37,385 bases of DNA from an uncultured Chromatiaceae bacterium (GCA_945787785.1 CALZIO010000024.1:1-37385); one strand, 5' to 3'. Counted from the stretch's first letter, positions 1-8,182 are shown. Made by a program: numbers and translations. Notes: a model not told the origin generated them from the letters alone.

Positions 1-1
1 G

Positions 2-127
2 CCTTCTTGCCTGATGTACAATGCAGATACGTTGTACCGCATTACCGCTGGTGTGTCCAGTATTTTGCTTAAACTGCTGAACTTGTTGCGGAAGTGGGTT
101 AGAACGATTTCACCCTGGGGCGAATAG
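2..127 (+). CDS. 3' end of an unidentified gene (partial)
   Basis: This frame is open from the left edge of the window to a TAG at 125-127 and ends ten bases before the next gene. The 41 visible residues contain a basic, leucine-rich, possibly amphipathic stretch and end in PWGE. I do not recognise the fragment. Genes for DUF3106 proteins are often preceded by an ECF sigma factor gene, which would make this the sigma C-terminus, but nothing in the residues proves it. The other forward frames close earlier in the region. Confidence 0.3.
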   Translation, partial: PSCLMYNADTLYRITAGVSSILLKLLNLLRKWVRTISPWGE

Positions 128-136
128 AGAGTTGAT

Positions 137-427
137 GTGACTAAAAATAATAACAATTCAGATGCTGAGATTAGTCGGCAAGTTGATAATAATGCTGCTT
201 TGTCTGGCAAAGCGGCAAAATCCCGGCGCGTTAAGTTGTGGCTGGACTTTGTTATGCTCGTTTCATTGGTTGGGCTGGCGATCGTGCTTTGGGTTGTTAC
301 CCCTGAACAGTATGAATTGGCACCGTTATTTGATGATCTGGATATGTTGGCAGGATCACAGCAGCCGGAGTTTTACCAGGATCTGGAATTTTTCTACTGG
401 CTTGAGCTGCAGCATGGGCAAGATTAA
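137..427 (+). CDS. small single-pass membrane protein upstream of DUF3106 gene
   Basis: A 96-residue protein with a GTG start. The N-terminal ~30 residues are polar and Asn-rich, a basic patch (KSRRVK) follows, and then one hydrophobic segment at about residues 35-54 (LDFVMLVSLVGLAIVLWVV). The C-terminal ~40 residues are acidic and aromatic (FDDLDML, EFYQDLEFFYWLE) and should lie in the periplasm under the positive-inside rule. It ends five bases before the DUF3106 start, so the two are probably cotranscribed and translationally coupled. In comparable loci a small membrane protein sits between an ECF sigma gene and a DUF3106 gene. An anti-sigma role is conceivable, but I see no motif for it. 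Confidence 0.6.
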   Translation: MTKNNNNSDAEISRQVDNNAALSGKAAKSRRVKLWLDFVMLVSLVGLAIVLWVVTPEQYELAPLFDDLDMLAGSQQPEFYQDLEFFYWLELQHGQD

Positions 428-431
428 CGTG

Positions 432-869
432 ATGAAAATGTTGTTTAGTTTGGTGTTGTTGCTGACACCTCCCGCGTGGGCAGCTGAGCTATTGGCCTGG
501 GATCAGTTGACACAGGGGCAACAAGCGCTGTTGCAGCCACATGCGGAGCGCTGGTCATCACTGGCGCCGGAGCAGCAGCAACGATTACAGCAGGGGGCGG
601 AGCGTTGGTTAACTATCACGCCAGCACAACGTGAGCTTGCACAGAAACGATTTCATGATTGGCAGTCACTGCAGCTAGAACAGAAACTGGTAATTCGCGA
701 GCGTTTTGCACTGTTTCAGCAGTTGACTTCAGACCAGCAGGCAAAAATTGTACAGCGCGCCGAGTGGTTTAAAGGGCTCTCTCCGGCCGGTCAGCAGGAG
801 TTACGTCAACAATGGCAGAGTTTGCTGCCGCAGGAAACCAAGAAGCTGATAGTCGAGCTGCGAAACTAA
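432..869 (+). CDS. DUF3106-type exported protein
   Basis: A 145-residue protein. I chose the ATG at 432 because it is followed directly by a signal peptide (MKMLFSLVLLLTPPAWA, cleavage after AWA). The longer open frame back to 162 only shadows the preceding gene. The mature part is built of repeated Q/W-rich helices with recurring LTQGQQALL, LAPEQQQRL, LTSDQQAKI and LSPAGQQEL patterns, the hallmark of the DUF3106 family. It is presumably periplasmic; the biochemical role of the family is unknown. It forms an operon with the small membrane protein upstream and converges on zapA, with only 18 bases between the stops. Confidence 0.75.
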   Translation: MKMLFSLVLLLTPPAWAAELLAWDQLTQGQQALLQPHAERWSSLAPEQQQRLQQGAERWLTITPAQRELAQKRFHDWQSLQLEQKLVIRERFALFQQLTSDQQAKIVQRAEWFKGLSPAGQQELRQQWQSLLPQETKKLIVELRN

Positions 870-887
870 TCAAGCTGCGAAGCAGGT

Positions 888-1202
888 TTAAATCTCAATC
901 TGCCGGGTGTTGGACAGGGCTGCTTCGATCTTGTTTTGCAGATTTTTCACGCGGGTGCTGAGGCCGCTGTCGATCTTTTCTGCATTGCCTTGTTTCTGCA
1001 TCAGTTCGTGGGTGATGTTGAGCGCGGCCATCACGGCAATATTGTCGCTGCCGGTGGTGCGGCCGCGGTCGCGGATTTCGCGCATCTTTTCATCCAGATG
1101 GGTGGCGCTTTGCAGCAATGATTCGCGCTCTTCCGGTGGGCATGCAATGCGGTATTCCTTGCCTAGAATAACTACAACAACGGGGCTCGGCTCATTGGCC
1201 AT
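888..1202 (-). CDS. zapA: cell division protein ZapA
   Basis: A 104-residue protein of normal ZapA length. The N-terminal globular part contains VVVVILGKEYRIACPPEE, followed by LLQSATHLDEKMREIRDRG and the typical alanine-rich helix DNIAVMAALNITHELMQ; a C-terminal coiled coil follows. ZapA binds and bundles FtsZ filaments at the division site. Its start overlaps the end of the upstream coiled-coil gene by 11 bases, so the two are coupled. In many gammaproteobacteria the 6S RNA gene ssrS follows zapA, but here the next gene converges after 18 bases, so ssrS must be elsewhere. Confidence 0.92.
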   Translation of the reverse strand: MANEPSPVVVVILGKEYRIACPPEERESLLQSATHLDEKMREIRDRGRTTGSDNIAVMAALNITHELMQKQGNAEKIDSGLSTRVKNLQNKIEAALSNTRQIEI

Positions 1203-1428
1203 ATTCTGTTTCCATCGATTTCAGGCGCATAATCATGGCTTCAATACGGGTGCGGGCTAACTCGTTCTTTTCCATCAGGCTGGCGCGTTCGGACACCAGG
1301 CTGCCTTGCTGGTCGCGCAGGGCCTGATTCTCGTTTTTAAGTAGTTGGCAGAGCTGGATCAATTCATCGACCCGAAACTCGAGGGTCTTAAGATCCTGAT
1401 CATGACTACGTGTGTGTTCTTGACTCAT
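1192..1428 (-). CDS. TIGR02449-type small coiled-coil protein (ZapB-like)
   Basis: A 78-residue protein that is almost entirely heptad coiled coil (LEFRVDELIQLCQLLKNENQALR, continuing to the end). It matches the TIGR02449 family, which in many gammaproteobacteria lies directly upstream of zapA and resembles ZapB. A role in the FtsZ/ZapA division assembly is inferred from position and fold, not shown by motif. It is the first gene of a two-gene minus-strand operon and is divergent from ygfB across an 89-base promoter region. Confidence 0.8.
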   Translation of the reverse strand: MSQEHTRSHDQDLKTLEFRVDELIQLCQLLKNENQALRDQQGSLVSERASLMEKNELARTRIEAMIMRLKSMETEYGQ

Positions 1429-1517
1429 AGTCCGCCAATATAGTGGGCGGCGGCCTTATGGTCAACGGGTTGGAGTGATACTATTGCAATAATGTAAATC
1501 GATTGGGGAATTATTTA

Positions 1518-2135
1518 GTGATTTTGCCGCCACCCACCTTTGATGAATTGACCTCGTTGTTGTCGGCCTATGGCGATGCCTTTGGTGCTTCGGAGTGTCA
1601 TGGCATTCTGTGCGCGATGGCGAGTTGCCTGCCCGGTTTGGATGGTGAAAGCTGGGCGCAGCGCATGTTGAGCGGTGAAGTCGAGGCCGTGCTGCAAGGG
1701 GAGGTGCTAACGGTAGGTGAGGTTGATGCTGCCGATAAAGAGACGCTCAAAACTCTCTTTGATGACTCGGTCAAGCAGCTTGCTGATCCTGAGCTTGGTT
1801 TTCAGCTATTGTTACCCGATGATGACACCTCGTTACAATTACGTACCGCTGCCCTGGCCAGTTGGTGTGATGGATATATGTATGGTTTGAGCCTGGCTGG
1901 TATTAAAGAGTTTCGGGGGTTTTCCGAGCCAGTGCAGGAGTTTAGCCGGGATCTGGTCGAAATTGCACGTTTGAGTCATGACGAAGACGATGATAGCGAG
2001 AAGGGTGAGACCGCCTTTTTTGACATCTCAGAATACGTACGCATGGGGGTATTAATGCTGCGCGATGAGTTGTTGAATGGGGGTGACAAGTCCGATACAT
2101 CAAATGGTCCACCCGATGGTGTGGTATTGCATTGA
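1518..2135 (+). CDS. ygfB: UPF0149 / YgfB family protein
   Basis: About 205 residues of the YgfB/UPF0149 family: TFDELTSLLSAYGDAFGASECHGILCAMASC at the N-terminus, then LQLRTAALASWCDGYMYGLSLAG and FSRDLVEIARLSHD near the C-terminus. The GTG at 1518 was preferred to the TTG at 1503 because the GGGGAA at 1505-1510 is then a well-spaced ribosome binding site. The family has no agreed catalytic role. In Pseudomonas YgfB was reported to modulate ampDh3 expression, and whether that applies here is unknown. The stop overlaps the pepP start (TTGA), so the gene is coupled to the ubiquinone operon. Confidence 0.85.
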   Translation: MILPPPTFDELTSLLSAYGDAFGASECHGILCAMASCLPGLDGESWAQRMLSGEVEAVLQGEVLTVGEVDAADKETLKTLFDDSVKQLADPELGFQLLLPDDDTSLQLRTAALASWCDGYMYGLSLAGIKEFRGFSEPVQEFSRDLVEIARLSHDEDDDSEKGETAFFDISEYVRMGVLMLRDELLNGGDKSDTSNGPPDGVVLH

Positions 2136-3490
2136 TTAAGGCAACTGAATTCAACAAGCGTCGCCAGCGATTGCTAAACATGCTGGGCGATAACAGCATA
2201 GCCATCCTGCCAGCAGCACCCGAACGTACCCGCAGCCGCGATGTGGAACATCCCTACCGCTCAGACAGCGATTTTTATTATCTGACTGGTTTTCCAGAGC
2301 CCGAGGCAATTGCCGTGTTGATCCCTGGCCGCAAGCAGGGTCAGTTTGTGCTGTTTTGCCGTGAACGGGATCCCGAGATGGAAACCTGGAATGGCCGCCG
2401 TGCAGGGCTGGACGGGGCGAAAGATGATTACGGCGCGGATGATGCCTTTCCTTTTAGTGATGTGGATGACATCTTGCCCGGCCTGATGGAGAACAAGGAG
2501 CGGGTCTTCTACTCTATGGGTACCCACCCCGATCTGGATTCACATATGATCGAGTGGCTAAACCGGGTGCGTAAAAAGGCCCGGGCAGGCGTACATGCGC
2601 CAGGTGAATTTGTGTCACTCGATCACTTGTTGCATGAGATGCGCCTGATTAAAAGCACGGCCGAGATTCAGGCCATGAAAAAGGCGGCCAAAGTTTCGGC
2701 TGAGGGCCATTGTCGCGCCATGCAGGCCTGCCAGCCAGGCTTGATGGAATATCAGATAGAAGCAGTGTTACTGCATTACTTCATGACTCATGGCTGTCGC
2801 CATTCCGCCTATCCTTCCATTGTCGGCGGTGGTGAAAATGGTTGTATCCTGCACTACACTGAAAACGAGGCCGAGCTGCAGGATGGTGATCTGCTGCTGA
2901 TTGATGCCGGCGGTGAACATGATAACTATGCCGCTGATATTACCCGCACCTTCCCGGTTAACGGTAAGTTCAGCGTAGCGCAACGGGCACTCTATGAGGT
3001 GGTGCTGGCAGCGCAGCAGGCGGCAATAAACAAGGTGCAGCCTGGCAATCACTGGAACGAACCACACCAGGCCGCAGTAAAAGTGCTGACCAAGGGTTTG
3101 ATCAAACTGGGCATTCTTAAAGGGACACCGGGTAAACTCATTAAAGAAGAGGCTTATCGCCGTTTTTATATGCATCGCACCGGCCACTGGCTTGGCATGG
3201 ACGTGCACGACGTGGGTGATTACAAAGTCGACAATGAATGGCGTGAGTTTGAGCCGGGCATGGTACTAACCGTTGAGCCAGGTCTTTACATTGCCCCGGG
3301 CAGCAAAGGGGTGGCAAAAAAATGGCAGGGCATTGGAATTCGCATTGAAGACGATGTCCGCGTCACGCGCACGGGACACGAGGTGCTAACGTCTGCCGTG
3401 CCGAAAGAGGTGGATCAGATTGAGGCCTTGATGGCGGGTGAGAAACTTGTTGCTAAGAAAAAGGTAGCGAAAAAGAAACATAAAATATGA
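2132..3490 (+). CDS. pepP: Xaa-Pro aminopeptidase PepP
   Basis: A 452-residue M24B metallopeptidase that releases the N-terminal residue from Xaa-Pro peptides. The N-terminal creatinase-like domain (about 1-170) has YRSDSDFYYLTGFPEPEA. The catalytic pita-bread domain carries the dimetal ligands in LLIDAGGEHDNYAADITRTF, HRTGHWLGMDVHDVG, VEPGLYI and IRIEDDV. It starts with TTG, overlapping the ygfB stop by four bases, and its own stop overlaps ubiH (ATGA). The last ~17 residues form an unusual lysine-rich tail (AKKKVAKKKHKI) beyond the normal end of the fold; it may be a nucleic-acid or membrane contact, or neutral drift. Confidence 0.95.
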   Translation: MIKATEFNKRRQRLLNMLGDNSIAILPAAPERTRSRDVEHPYRSDSDFYYLTGFPEPEAIAVLIPGRKQGQFVLFCRERDPEMETWNGRRAGLDGAKDDYGADDAFPFSDVDDILPGLMENKERVFYSMGTHPDLDSHMIEWLNRVRKKARAGVHAPGEFVSLDHLLHEMRLIKSTAEIQAMKKAAKVSAEGHCRAMQACQPGLMEYQIEAVLLHYFMTHGCRHSAYPSIVGGGENGCILHYTENEAELQDGDLLLIDAGGEHDNYAADITRTFPVNGKFSVAQRALYEVVLAAQQAAINKVQPGNHWNEPHQAAVKVLTKGLIKLGILKGTPGKLIKEEAYRRFYMHRTGHWLGMDVHDVGDYKVDNEWREFEPGMVLTVEPGLYIAPGSKGVAKKWQGIGIRIEDDVRVTRTGHEVLTSAVPKEVDQIEALMAGEKLVAKKKVAKKKHKI

Positions 3491-4746
3491 ATACCGATTA
3501 TGACATCCTGATTGTCGGTGGTGGCATGGTGGGCGCCACCATGGCCTATGCCCTGAGTCCATTGCCCTTGCGCATCGGTGTCATCGAGGCGGTACCGTTC
3601 AGGTCCGACAGCCAGCCCAGTTACGATGACCGCGCCATTGCCCTGGCCTATGGCTCGGCCAAAATCTTCGAATCCATGAATCTATGGGGCAAGCTCAGTG
3701 ACAAGGTCAGTCCGATTAAAAAGATTCATGTCTCTGATCGAGGCCACTTTGGTGTTACCCGTATCGACAGTGCGACAGAAAAAGTCGATGCGCTGGGGTA
3801 TGTGGTTGAAAATCGCATTGTTGGCGCCGTGTTGGCGGAAGAATTGCCAAAGCTCAGCAACGTCGAACTGATCTGTCCGGCCAGGGTGACGCATGTTGAG
3901 ATGCATGGCGAGAGCGCCCATATACGCATTGATCAGGAAGGCGCGCAAACGCAGCTCACTTCTCAGTTAGTCATCGCCGCCGATGGTGGGAATTCGGTGG
4001 TGCGTAAACTGCTTAACATTCCGACCCGCAGCTGGGATTACGATCAAACCGCAGTGATCGCCAATGTGACACCTGGCCGTCACAATCAAGGTGTAGCCTA
4101 TGAACGGTTTACCGATAGCGGCCCGGTGGCAATGTTGCCCAATGCCTATCACGCCAGCGAAGACTCCAAGCGATGCAGTCTGGTCTGGACCGTACACCGT
4201 GGCGATGAAGGCAGGATACTGAAACTGAGTGATACAGAATTTTTGGCTGAGTTGCAGCAACGCTTTGGTTATCGTCTCGGCGCCATGGAGAAAGTTGGCA
4301 GGCGGAATGCCTATCCATTGTCACTGGTGCGGGCCAAACAACAGGTGAGACCACGCCTGGCCTTGATCGGTAATGCTGCCCACACCCTACACCCTATTGC
4401 CGGGCAGGGGTTTAACCTCGGCTTGCGTGATGTTGCTGTATTGGCTGATGTATTGGCCGATGCCTACACTGCCGGACAGGCGCTGGGGTCGGCCGAGGTG
4501 ATGCAGCGCTACTCCGATTGGCGCAACTGGGATCATCGTAAAGTGATTGGATTTACCGACAGTCTGGCGCGACTATTCAGCAACCCGCTGGCGCCGGTGG
4601 CACTGGCGCGAAATATCGGCTTGTTGAGCATGGATGTCGTGCCGCCATTGAAACGGATATTGACCCGGCAAACCATGGGTCTTGCGGGCAAACTGCCGCG
4701 TTTGGCGATGGGATTGCCATTGTTGAAAGGAGGCCAGCATGGCTGA
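3487..4746 (+). CDS. ubiH: 2-octaprenyl-6-methoxyphenol hydroxylase UbiH
   Basis: A 419-residue FAD-dependent aromatic hydroxylase of ubiquinone biosynthesis. It has the N-terminal Rossmann motif VGGGMVGATMAYAL, the UbiH-typical DDRAIALAYGSAKIFESM and SDRGHFGVTRI, the middle motif VIAADGGNSVVRKLL and the second FAD motif LALIGNAAHTLHPIAGQGFNLGLRD. These DDRAIAL and DRGHFG stretches favour UbiH over UbiI or UbiF. It overlaps pepP by four bases and ubiI by eight, so the ygfB-pepP-ubiH-ubiI block is one translationally coupled operon. Its product acts at the cytoplasmic face of the membrane. Confidence 0.92.
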   Translation: MNTDYDILIVGGGMVGATMAYALSPLPLRIGVIEAVPFRSDSQPSYDDRAIALAYGSAKIFESMNLWGKLSDKVSPIKKIHVSDRGHFGVTRIDSATEKVDALGYVVENRIVGAVLAEELPKLSNVELICPARVTHVEMHGESAHIRIDQEGAQTQLTSQLVIAADGGNSVVRKLLNIPTRSWDYDQTAVIANVTPGRHNQGVAYERFTDSGPVAMLPNAYHASEDSKRCSLVWTVHRGDEGRILKLSDTEFLAELQQRFGYRLGAMEKVGRRNAYPLSLVRAKQQVRPRLALIGNAAHTLHPIAGQGFNLGLRDVAVLADVLADAYTAGQALGSAEVMQRYSDWRNWDHRKVIGFTDSLARLFSNPLAPVALARNIGLLSMDVVPPLKRILTRQTMGLAGKLPRLAMGLPLLKGGQHG

Positions 4747-5944
4747 TCAATATGACGTTATCATCATCGGCGGCGGTATGGTTGGCTTAACGCTAGCCTG
4801 TGCCTTGGGCAATTCTGAACTGCGAATTGCTGTGTTGGAAGCTAGGCCGATGGAATCCGAATGGCCGGATAACAGCATTGGCCTGCGGGTGTCGGCCATT
4901 ACCCACGCTACCCGCAAAGTGTTCAGTGGTATCGGTGCCTGGCAAGGCATGGTGGAGCGGCGGGTTACCTCCTATGGCGAAATGCATGTCTGGGATGCGG
5001 CCGGTGATGGCATGATCCACTTCGATGCTGCTGAGGTAGGTCAGCCTTCGCTTGGCTATATTGTTGAAAATCGTATCATTCAGTTGTCGCTGCAAGAGCA
5101 GCTCGCCCAGTTCGACAACATTGAGCTGATTTGTCCGGCACGCTGGCAGCAATGGCATGATGAGAAGGATTCGCTTTGTCTCAGGCTTGAAGATGGTCGT
5201 GAATTGCACACCAAGTTGCTGGTCGGAGCCGATGGTGCCCGCTCTCATGTGCGTGAACGTGCGGCTATCGAGACTAAGGGTTGGGGCTATGATCAGCATG
5301 CGCTGATGGCGATCGTCCAAACTGAGCAGTCTCATCTACACACCTGTTGGCAACGCTTCCTGCCCAATGGCCCCCTGGCGTTTTTACCTATGCACGATCA
5401 TTACAGCTGTGTGGTCTGGTCCACTACGCCAGAACAGGCTGCCGAGCTGCTGGCCATGGAAAAGTCTGAGTTTCTCAGTCAGTTGGGGGAGGCGTTTGAT
5501 TACAAACTGGGCCGGGTGATCGAGGTGCGTGATCGGGGAAAATTCCCGTTGCGGCTGCAGCATACGGTGGATTACGTCAAGCAGCGCATCGCACTGGTTG
5601 GGGATGCCGCCCATGCTATCCATCCACTGGCCGGTCAGGGGGTTAATCTGGGCGTGTTGGATGCGGCAGCACTGGCTGAAACCGTGCTGGCGACGCATAC
5701 CTTGCGTCGGGATATTGGCTCTTTGCACAATCTGCGCAGTTATGAGCGCTGGCGTAAAGGCCAAAACGTTACCATGATGCTGTCAATGGATGCCTTCAAG
5801 CGTCTGTTTGGTTCACAGGTTGAGCCGGTGAAATGGGCGCGTAATATAGGTTTAAAAACCACCAACAATCTTACGCCGGTAAAGCGGTTTTTCATGGAAT
5901 ATGCCATGGGCGATCGGGGTGACCTACCCAAACTGGCAAGCTGA
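4739..5944 (+). CDS. ubiI: UbiI/VisC-type ubiquinone biosynthesis hydroxylase
   Basis: A 401-residue paralogue of the preceding UbiH, with IIIGGGMVGLTLACAL, LRVSAITHATRKVF, LLVGADGARSHVRERA and IALVGDAAHAIHPLAGQGVNLGVLDAAAL. The RVSAI motif and the position after ubiH fit UbiI (VisC), which performs the C5 hydroxylation. UbiF-type or broader specificity cannot be excluded, since gammaproteobacteria vary in which of the three hydroxylases they keep. A clear ribosome binding site (AAGGAGG) lies inside the end of ubiH. It is the last clearly coupled gene of the operon. Confidence 0.85.
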   Translation: MADQYDVIIIGGGMVGLTLACALGNSELRIAVLEARPMESEWPDNSIGLRVSAITHATRKVFSGIGAWQGMVERRVTSYGEMHVWDAAGDGMIHFDAAEVGQPSLGYIVENRIIQLSLQEQLAQFDNIELICPARWQQWHDEKDSLCLRLEDGRELHTKLLVGADGARSHVRERAAIETKGWGYDQHALMAIVQTEQSHLHTCWQRFLPNGPLAFLPMHDHYSCVVWSTTPEQAAELLAMEKSEFLSQLGEAFDYKLGRVIEVRDRGKFPLRLQHTVDYVKQRIALVGDAAHAIHPLAGQGVNLGVLDAAALAETVLATHTLRRDIGSLHNLRSYERWRKGQNVTMMLSMDAFKRLFGSQVEPVKWARNIGLKTTNNLTPVKRFFMEYAMGDRGDLPKLAS

Positions 5945-5979
5945 TTACTAATAGCCAAAGCTGCCAATAGTTGTATTTG

Positions 5980-6465
5980 ATGGCGAATCGATTGTTCTCA
6001 ATGGCAGCCAAACACATCCACTATTTCATTTTCTTGCTGCTGATGTTGGCAGCGTTGAATAGTCAGGCCGCAGACGCCAGGAGCCCGGAGGCGCTGGCAA
6101 TGCAATTCGTAGTTGCTTATCGCGCCGCTGACGCGGAAGCTATTGTTAAACTTACCTATTTCAACGCTCAAACGGCCCTGCACAGAGAGCAGATGGCAAG
6201 TGAAAAAGTGTACTGGCAGGACATGCTGCGGCGTTATCGCATGACGGGGTTTCGCGTCGTCAATTTGAGCGGAGCTGACCGGCAGTGGTTGGTTAAGCTA
6301 AATCAAAACAAAAATAAAAGAAATTTCCCCCTGCGGCCGATAAAAAAAATGGTAGTAGAGCTGGCGGGCCGAAATGATGGTGAGCAGGTTGCCGATGTTC
6401 AATTCATAGGCGCGAAAGACGGCCGCTACCATTTTGTCGTGCTGGAGACTCCTCAGGGAAATTAA
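5980..6465 (+). CDS. exported protein of unknown function
   Basis: About 161 residues from the ATG at 5980; a second in-frame ATG at 6001 gives a tidier signal peptide (FIFLLLMLAALNSQA, likely cleavage before ADARS). The mature part begins with SPEALAMQFVVAYRAADAEAIVKL, a pattern seen in NTF2-like or lumazine-binding-like periplasmic domains, where a helix precedes a curved sheet. This fold guess is weak. The middle is very basic (KLNQNKNKRNFPLRPIKKM). It lies 35 bases after ubiI on the same strand and may be read from that operon. I do not recognise the family. Confidence 0.65.
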   Translation: MANRLFSMAAKHIHYFIFLLLMLAALNSQAADARSPEALAMQFVVAYRAADAEAIVKLTYFNAQTALHREQMASEKVYWQDMLRRYRMTGFRVVNLSGADRQWLVKLNQNKNKRNFPLRPIKKMVVELAGRNDGEQVADVQFIGAKDGRYHFVVLETPQGN

Positions 6466-6528
6466 TCGTACCCCTGCCTCGAGAATTCAGTATCAGGCTG
6501 AATGATTAACGAATTAGCAAGGGGCAAT

Positions 6529-7638
6529 ATGAAGTCTTTTCTTTCTGGCGCTAAAAGCGTTTCGCTGGTTTTTGCACTTATTTTTTTGGTGAGTGCTTGT
6601 ACCAGTGTCAACAAATCACCATCGGCGCGCATGTCAGTGCTGGATTATTATCAGCAGGGACTGAATCAGTTGGTTGAGGAAGATACTGCGGCAGCGGCTA
6701 AAACGCTTGACGATATGGCAATGAACTATCCATTTCATGCCGAGACCGGCGATTTGTATATCAGTTTAATGGATGGATATTACCGCAATAATGAGCCGGA
6801 TAAACTGATTGAGCTTGTGGATCAATTCCTCAGTATATATCCCAGCCATAAAGATGTGGCTTATGCCAATTACCTTGCCGGTATGGCGAATTACAGCCGT
6901 GGCAAATCCAGATTATCGCCTAACAATGCGGCGCCTGACTCCACCTATGCAGAAATGGCACTGAAACGCTTCCATAGCTTGTTGAGGTGTTGTAGTAACA
7001 CCCGCTATGCTTTTGAAGCGAACCAAAAAATTGCCAACCTTGAGAGCATGATCGCACTTTATCACCTGCGTTATATGGAGTGGGATTACGATGCGGGCAG
7101 GCTGCCCCAGGCGACCCAGCGTGGTAAGAGTATAGTCAGTACTTATCCAAATACCATTGCAGCCAAACGGGCAGGGGACATGCTGGCCAGTGTGAGCGGT
7201 GTCAATCCAGTTCCAGAGCCTATTGCTATCACTGCAACACCTTCAATAATCACATATACAGCCGCCGCCACAACCGCAACTGCCCCCGTAGCTTTGGTTT
7301 CAACCAATCCAGTCGTGAAATCCGCGGTTGTTGCCGAGCCTGTTGTGGAAACTGCTCCAGCAGCAGTGCCTGAAAAATTTTACACACTACAGTTAGGTAG
7401 TTTTAGTGAGTTTGAACGAGTAGTGAAGGCGGTTGGCACAATGGGCCTGGAAGATCTGGTTGTTTATTATAGATATATCGTCAATGGTAAAACTCTTTAC
7501 ATTGCCACCTATGGAAAATATGAAAGCAAAGAAGCGGCAAGTCCAGGTGTAGAGGAGGTGCTGAAAATCACGGGTGATCCGAATTTCAAATACTGGCTGC
7601 GTCAGTTGGATAGTAGTAAGCTTGTTGCTGTGCAATAG
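6529..7638 (+). CDS. BamD-like outer-membrane lipoprotein with C-terminal SPOR-like domain
   Basis: A 369-residue lipoprotein. From the ATG at 6529 it has a signal peptide ending in the lipobox LVSAC (Cys24). Residues ~40-220 resemble the TPR repeats of BamD: YYQQGLNQLVEEDTAAAAKTL, YPSHKDVAYANYLAGMANYSR, then FHSLLRCCSNTRYAFEANQKI and GKSIVSTYPNTIAAKRA, which mirror the BamD pattern of repeats. A Pro/Ala/Thr/Val-rich linker (~222-285) leads to a C-terminal region (FYTLQLGSFSEFERV, LYIATYGKYESKEAA) typical of SPOR-type peptidoglycan-binding folds. A normal BamD is ~240-280 residues and has no such tail, so this is probably a paralogue. The upstream ATG at 6502 would bury the signal peptide and is disfavoured. 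Confidence 0.7.
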   Translation: MKSFLSGAKSVSLVFALIFLVSACTSVNKSPSARMSVLDYYQQGLNQLVEEDTAAAAKTLDDMAMNYPFHAETGDLYISLMDGYYRNNEPDKLIELVDQFLSIYPSHKDVAYANYLAGMANYSRGKSRLSPNNAAPDSTYAEMALKRFHSLLRCCSNTRYAFEANQKIANLESMIALYHLRYMEWDYDAGRLPQATQRGKSIVSTYPNTIAAKRAGDMLASVSGVNPVPEPIAITATPSIITYTAAATTATAPVALVSTNPVVKSAVVAEPVVETAPAAVPEKFYTLQLGSFSEFERVVKAVGTMGLEDLVVYYRYIVNGKTLYIATYGKYESKEAASPGVEEVLKITGDPNFKYWLRQLDSSKLVAVQ

Positions 7639-7644
7639 CGTTTT

Positions 7645-7836
7645 CTAATAATCAACTTCTTGTAGCGTCGTTCGCCAATTTGAGTTTGGCGGCTCTTTAC
7701 TGATAAGCACATAGCGGCCAAGCTCATTTTCATACCAGCCCTGGTAGTGTTGATTGGGTTCATGTTCAAAACCCCACCAAGAACCATCTTTATCCTGTGC
7801 TTTCCACTTGACCCAAGGAGGTAAGGTGTCAGTCAT
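7645..7836 (-). CDS. small tryptophan-rich protein of unknown function
   Basis: A 63-residue protein with six tryptophans and no membrane segment (DTLPPWVKWKAQDKDGSWWG, then HYQGWYENELGRYVLISKEP). The composition and the W-x-E-NELGRY stretch look like a folded small domain rather than random translation. The overlapping minus-strand frame 7602-7787 is Thr/Met-rich and less protein-like. The ATG has a good ribosome binding site on the minus strand (AAGGAGGT-like sequence near 7817-7824 lies inside the ORF on the opposite strand and is not it; the upstream site is weak). The stop converges on the BamD-like gene, six bases away. Function unknown. Confidence 0.6.
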   Translation of the reverse strand: MTDTLPPWVKWKAQDKDGSWWGFEHEPNQHYQGWYENELGRYVLISKEPPNSNWRTTLQEVDY

Positions 7837-8182
7837 GTTCGTTGATAAGCTGGCCGGATAGTTTTGTGACTATCTTTTCGAAGTAAGTCTGTTCCATGCT
7901 TAGGTTTCCATCAGGTACTAGTTTGAACTGTCTCATCAGGTAACGCATAAGTTTCTACGTGTTTTTTTTCGGCGGGTTTGTCTAATTACAGCATCACTTG
8001 TAATCCTGGTTTGAGACACAATATCTTTATCATAACGCAACTAAATCCGGTGTTGCTAAATGAGGGGTGTGAGTTAATCCGTTGTCCTGCAGAAATTATT
8101 TAGATGTAGTGTATTGCTGTCGTTATACTGAAGGTTAAGTCGGGTTTATTGGGAATTCTGTCATCAAGGGGTAACAAAAATT
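7837..8182. other. intergenic region, 346 bases
   Basis: No convincing gene lies here. It must hold the promoters for the small minus-strand gene and for qmcA. A TATACT at 8124-8129 could be a -10 element for qmcA, but the -35 match (TAGATG at 8101) is poor. An AAGGGG at 8166-8171 is the likely qmcA ribosome binding site. A nine-base direct repeat (CATCAGGTA) occurs at 7909-7917 and 7934-7942, 25 bases apart. An imperfect inverted repeat, ATTACA/TGTAAT, lies near 7985-8004. None of these is assigned a role. Confidence 0.4.

Noticed and set aside
162-869. A 235-codon frame beginning at 162 and covering the DUF3106 gene
   Set aside because: Its first 90 codons shadow the small membrane protein gene in another frame. 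The signal peptide beginning at 432 marks the real start.
7602-7787. A 61-codon minus-strand frame overlapping the Trp-rich small gene
   Set aside because: Composition is less protein-like than the overlapping frame at 7645-7836, and it overlaps the end of the BamD-like gene.
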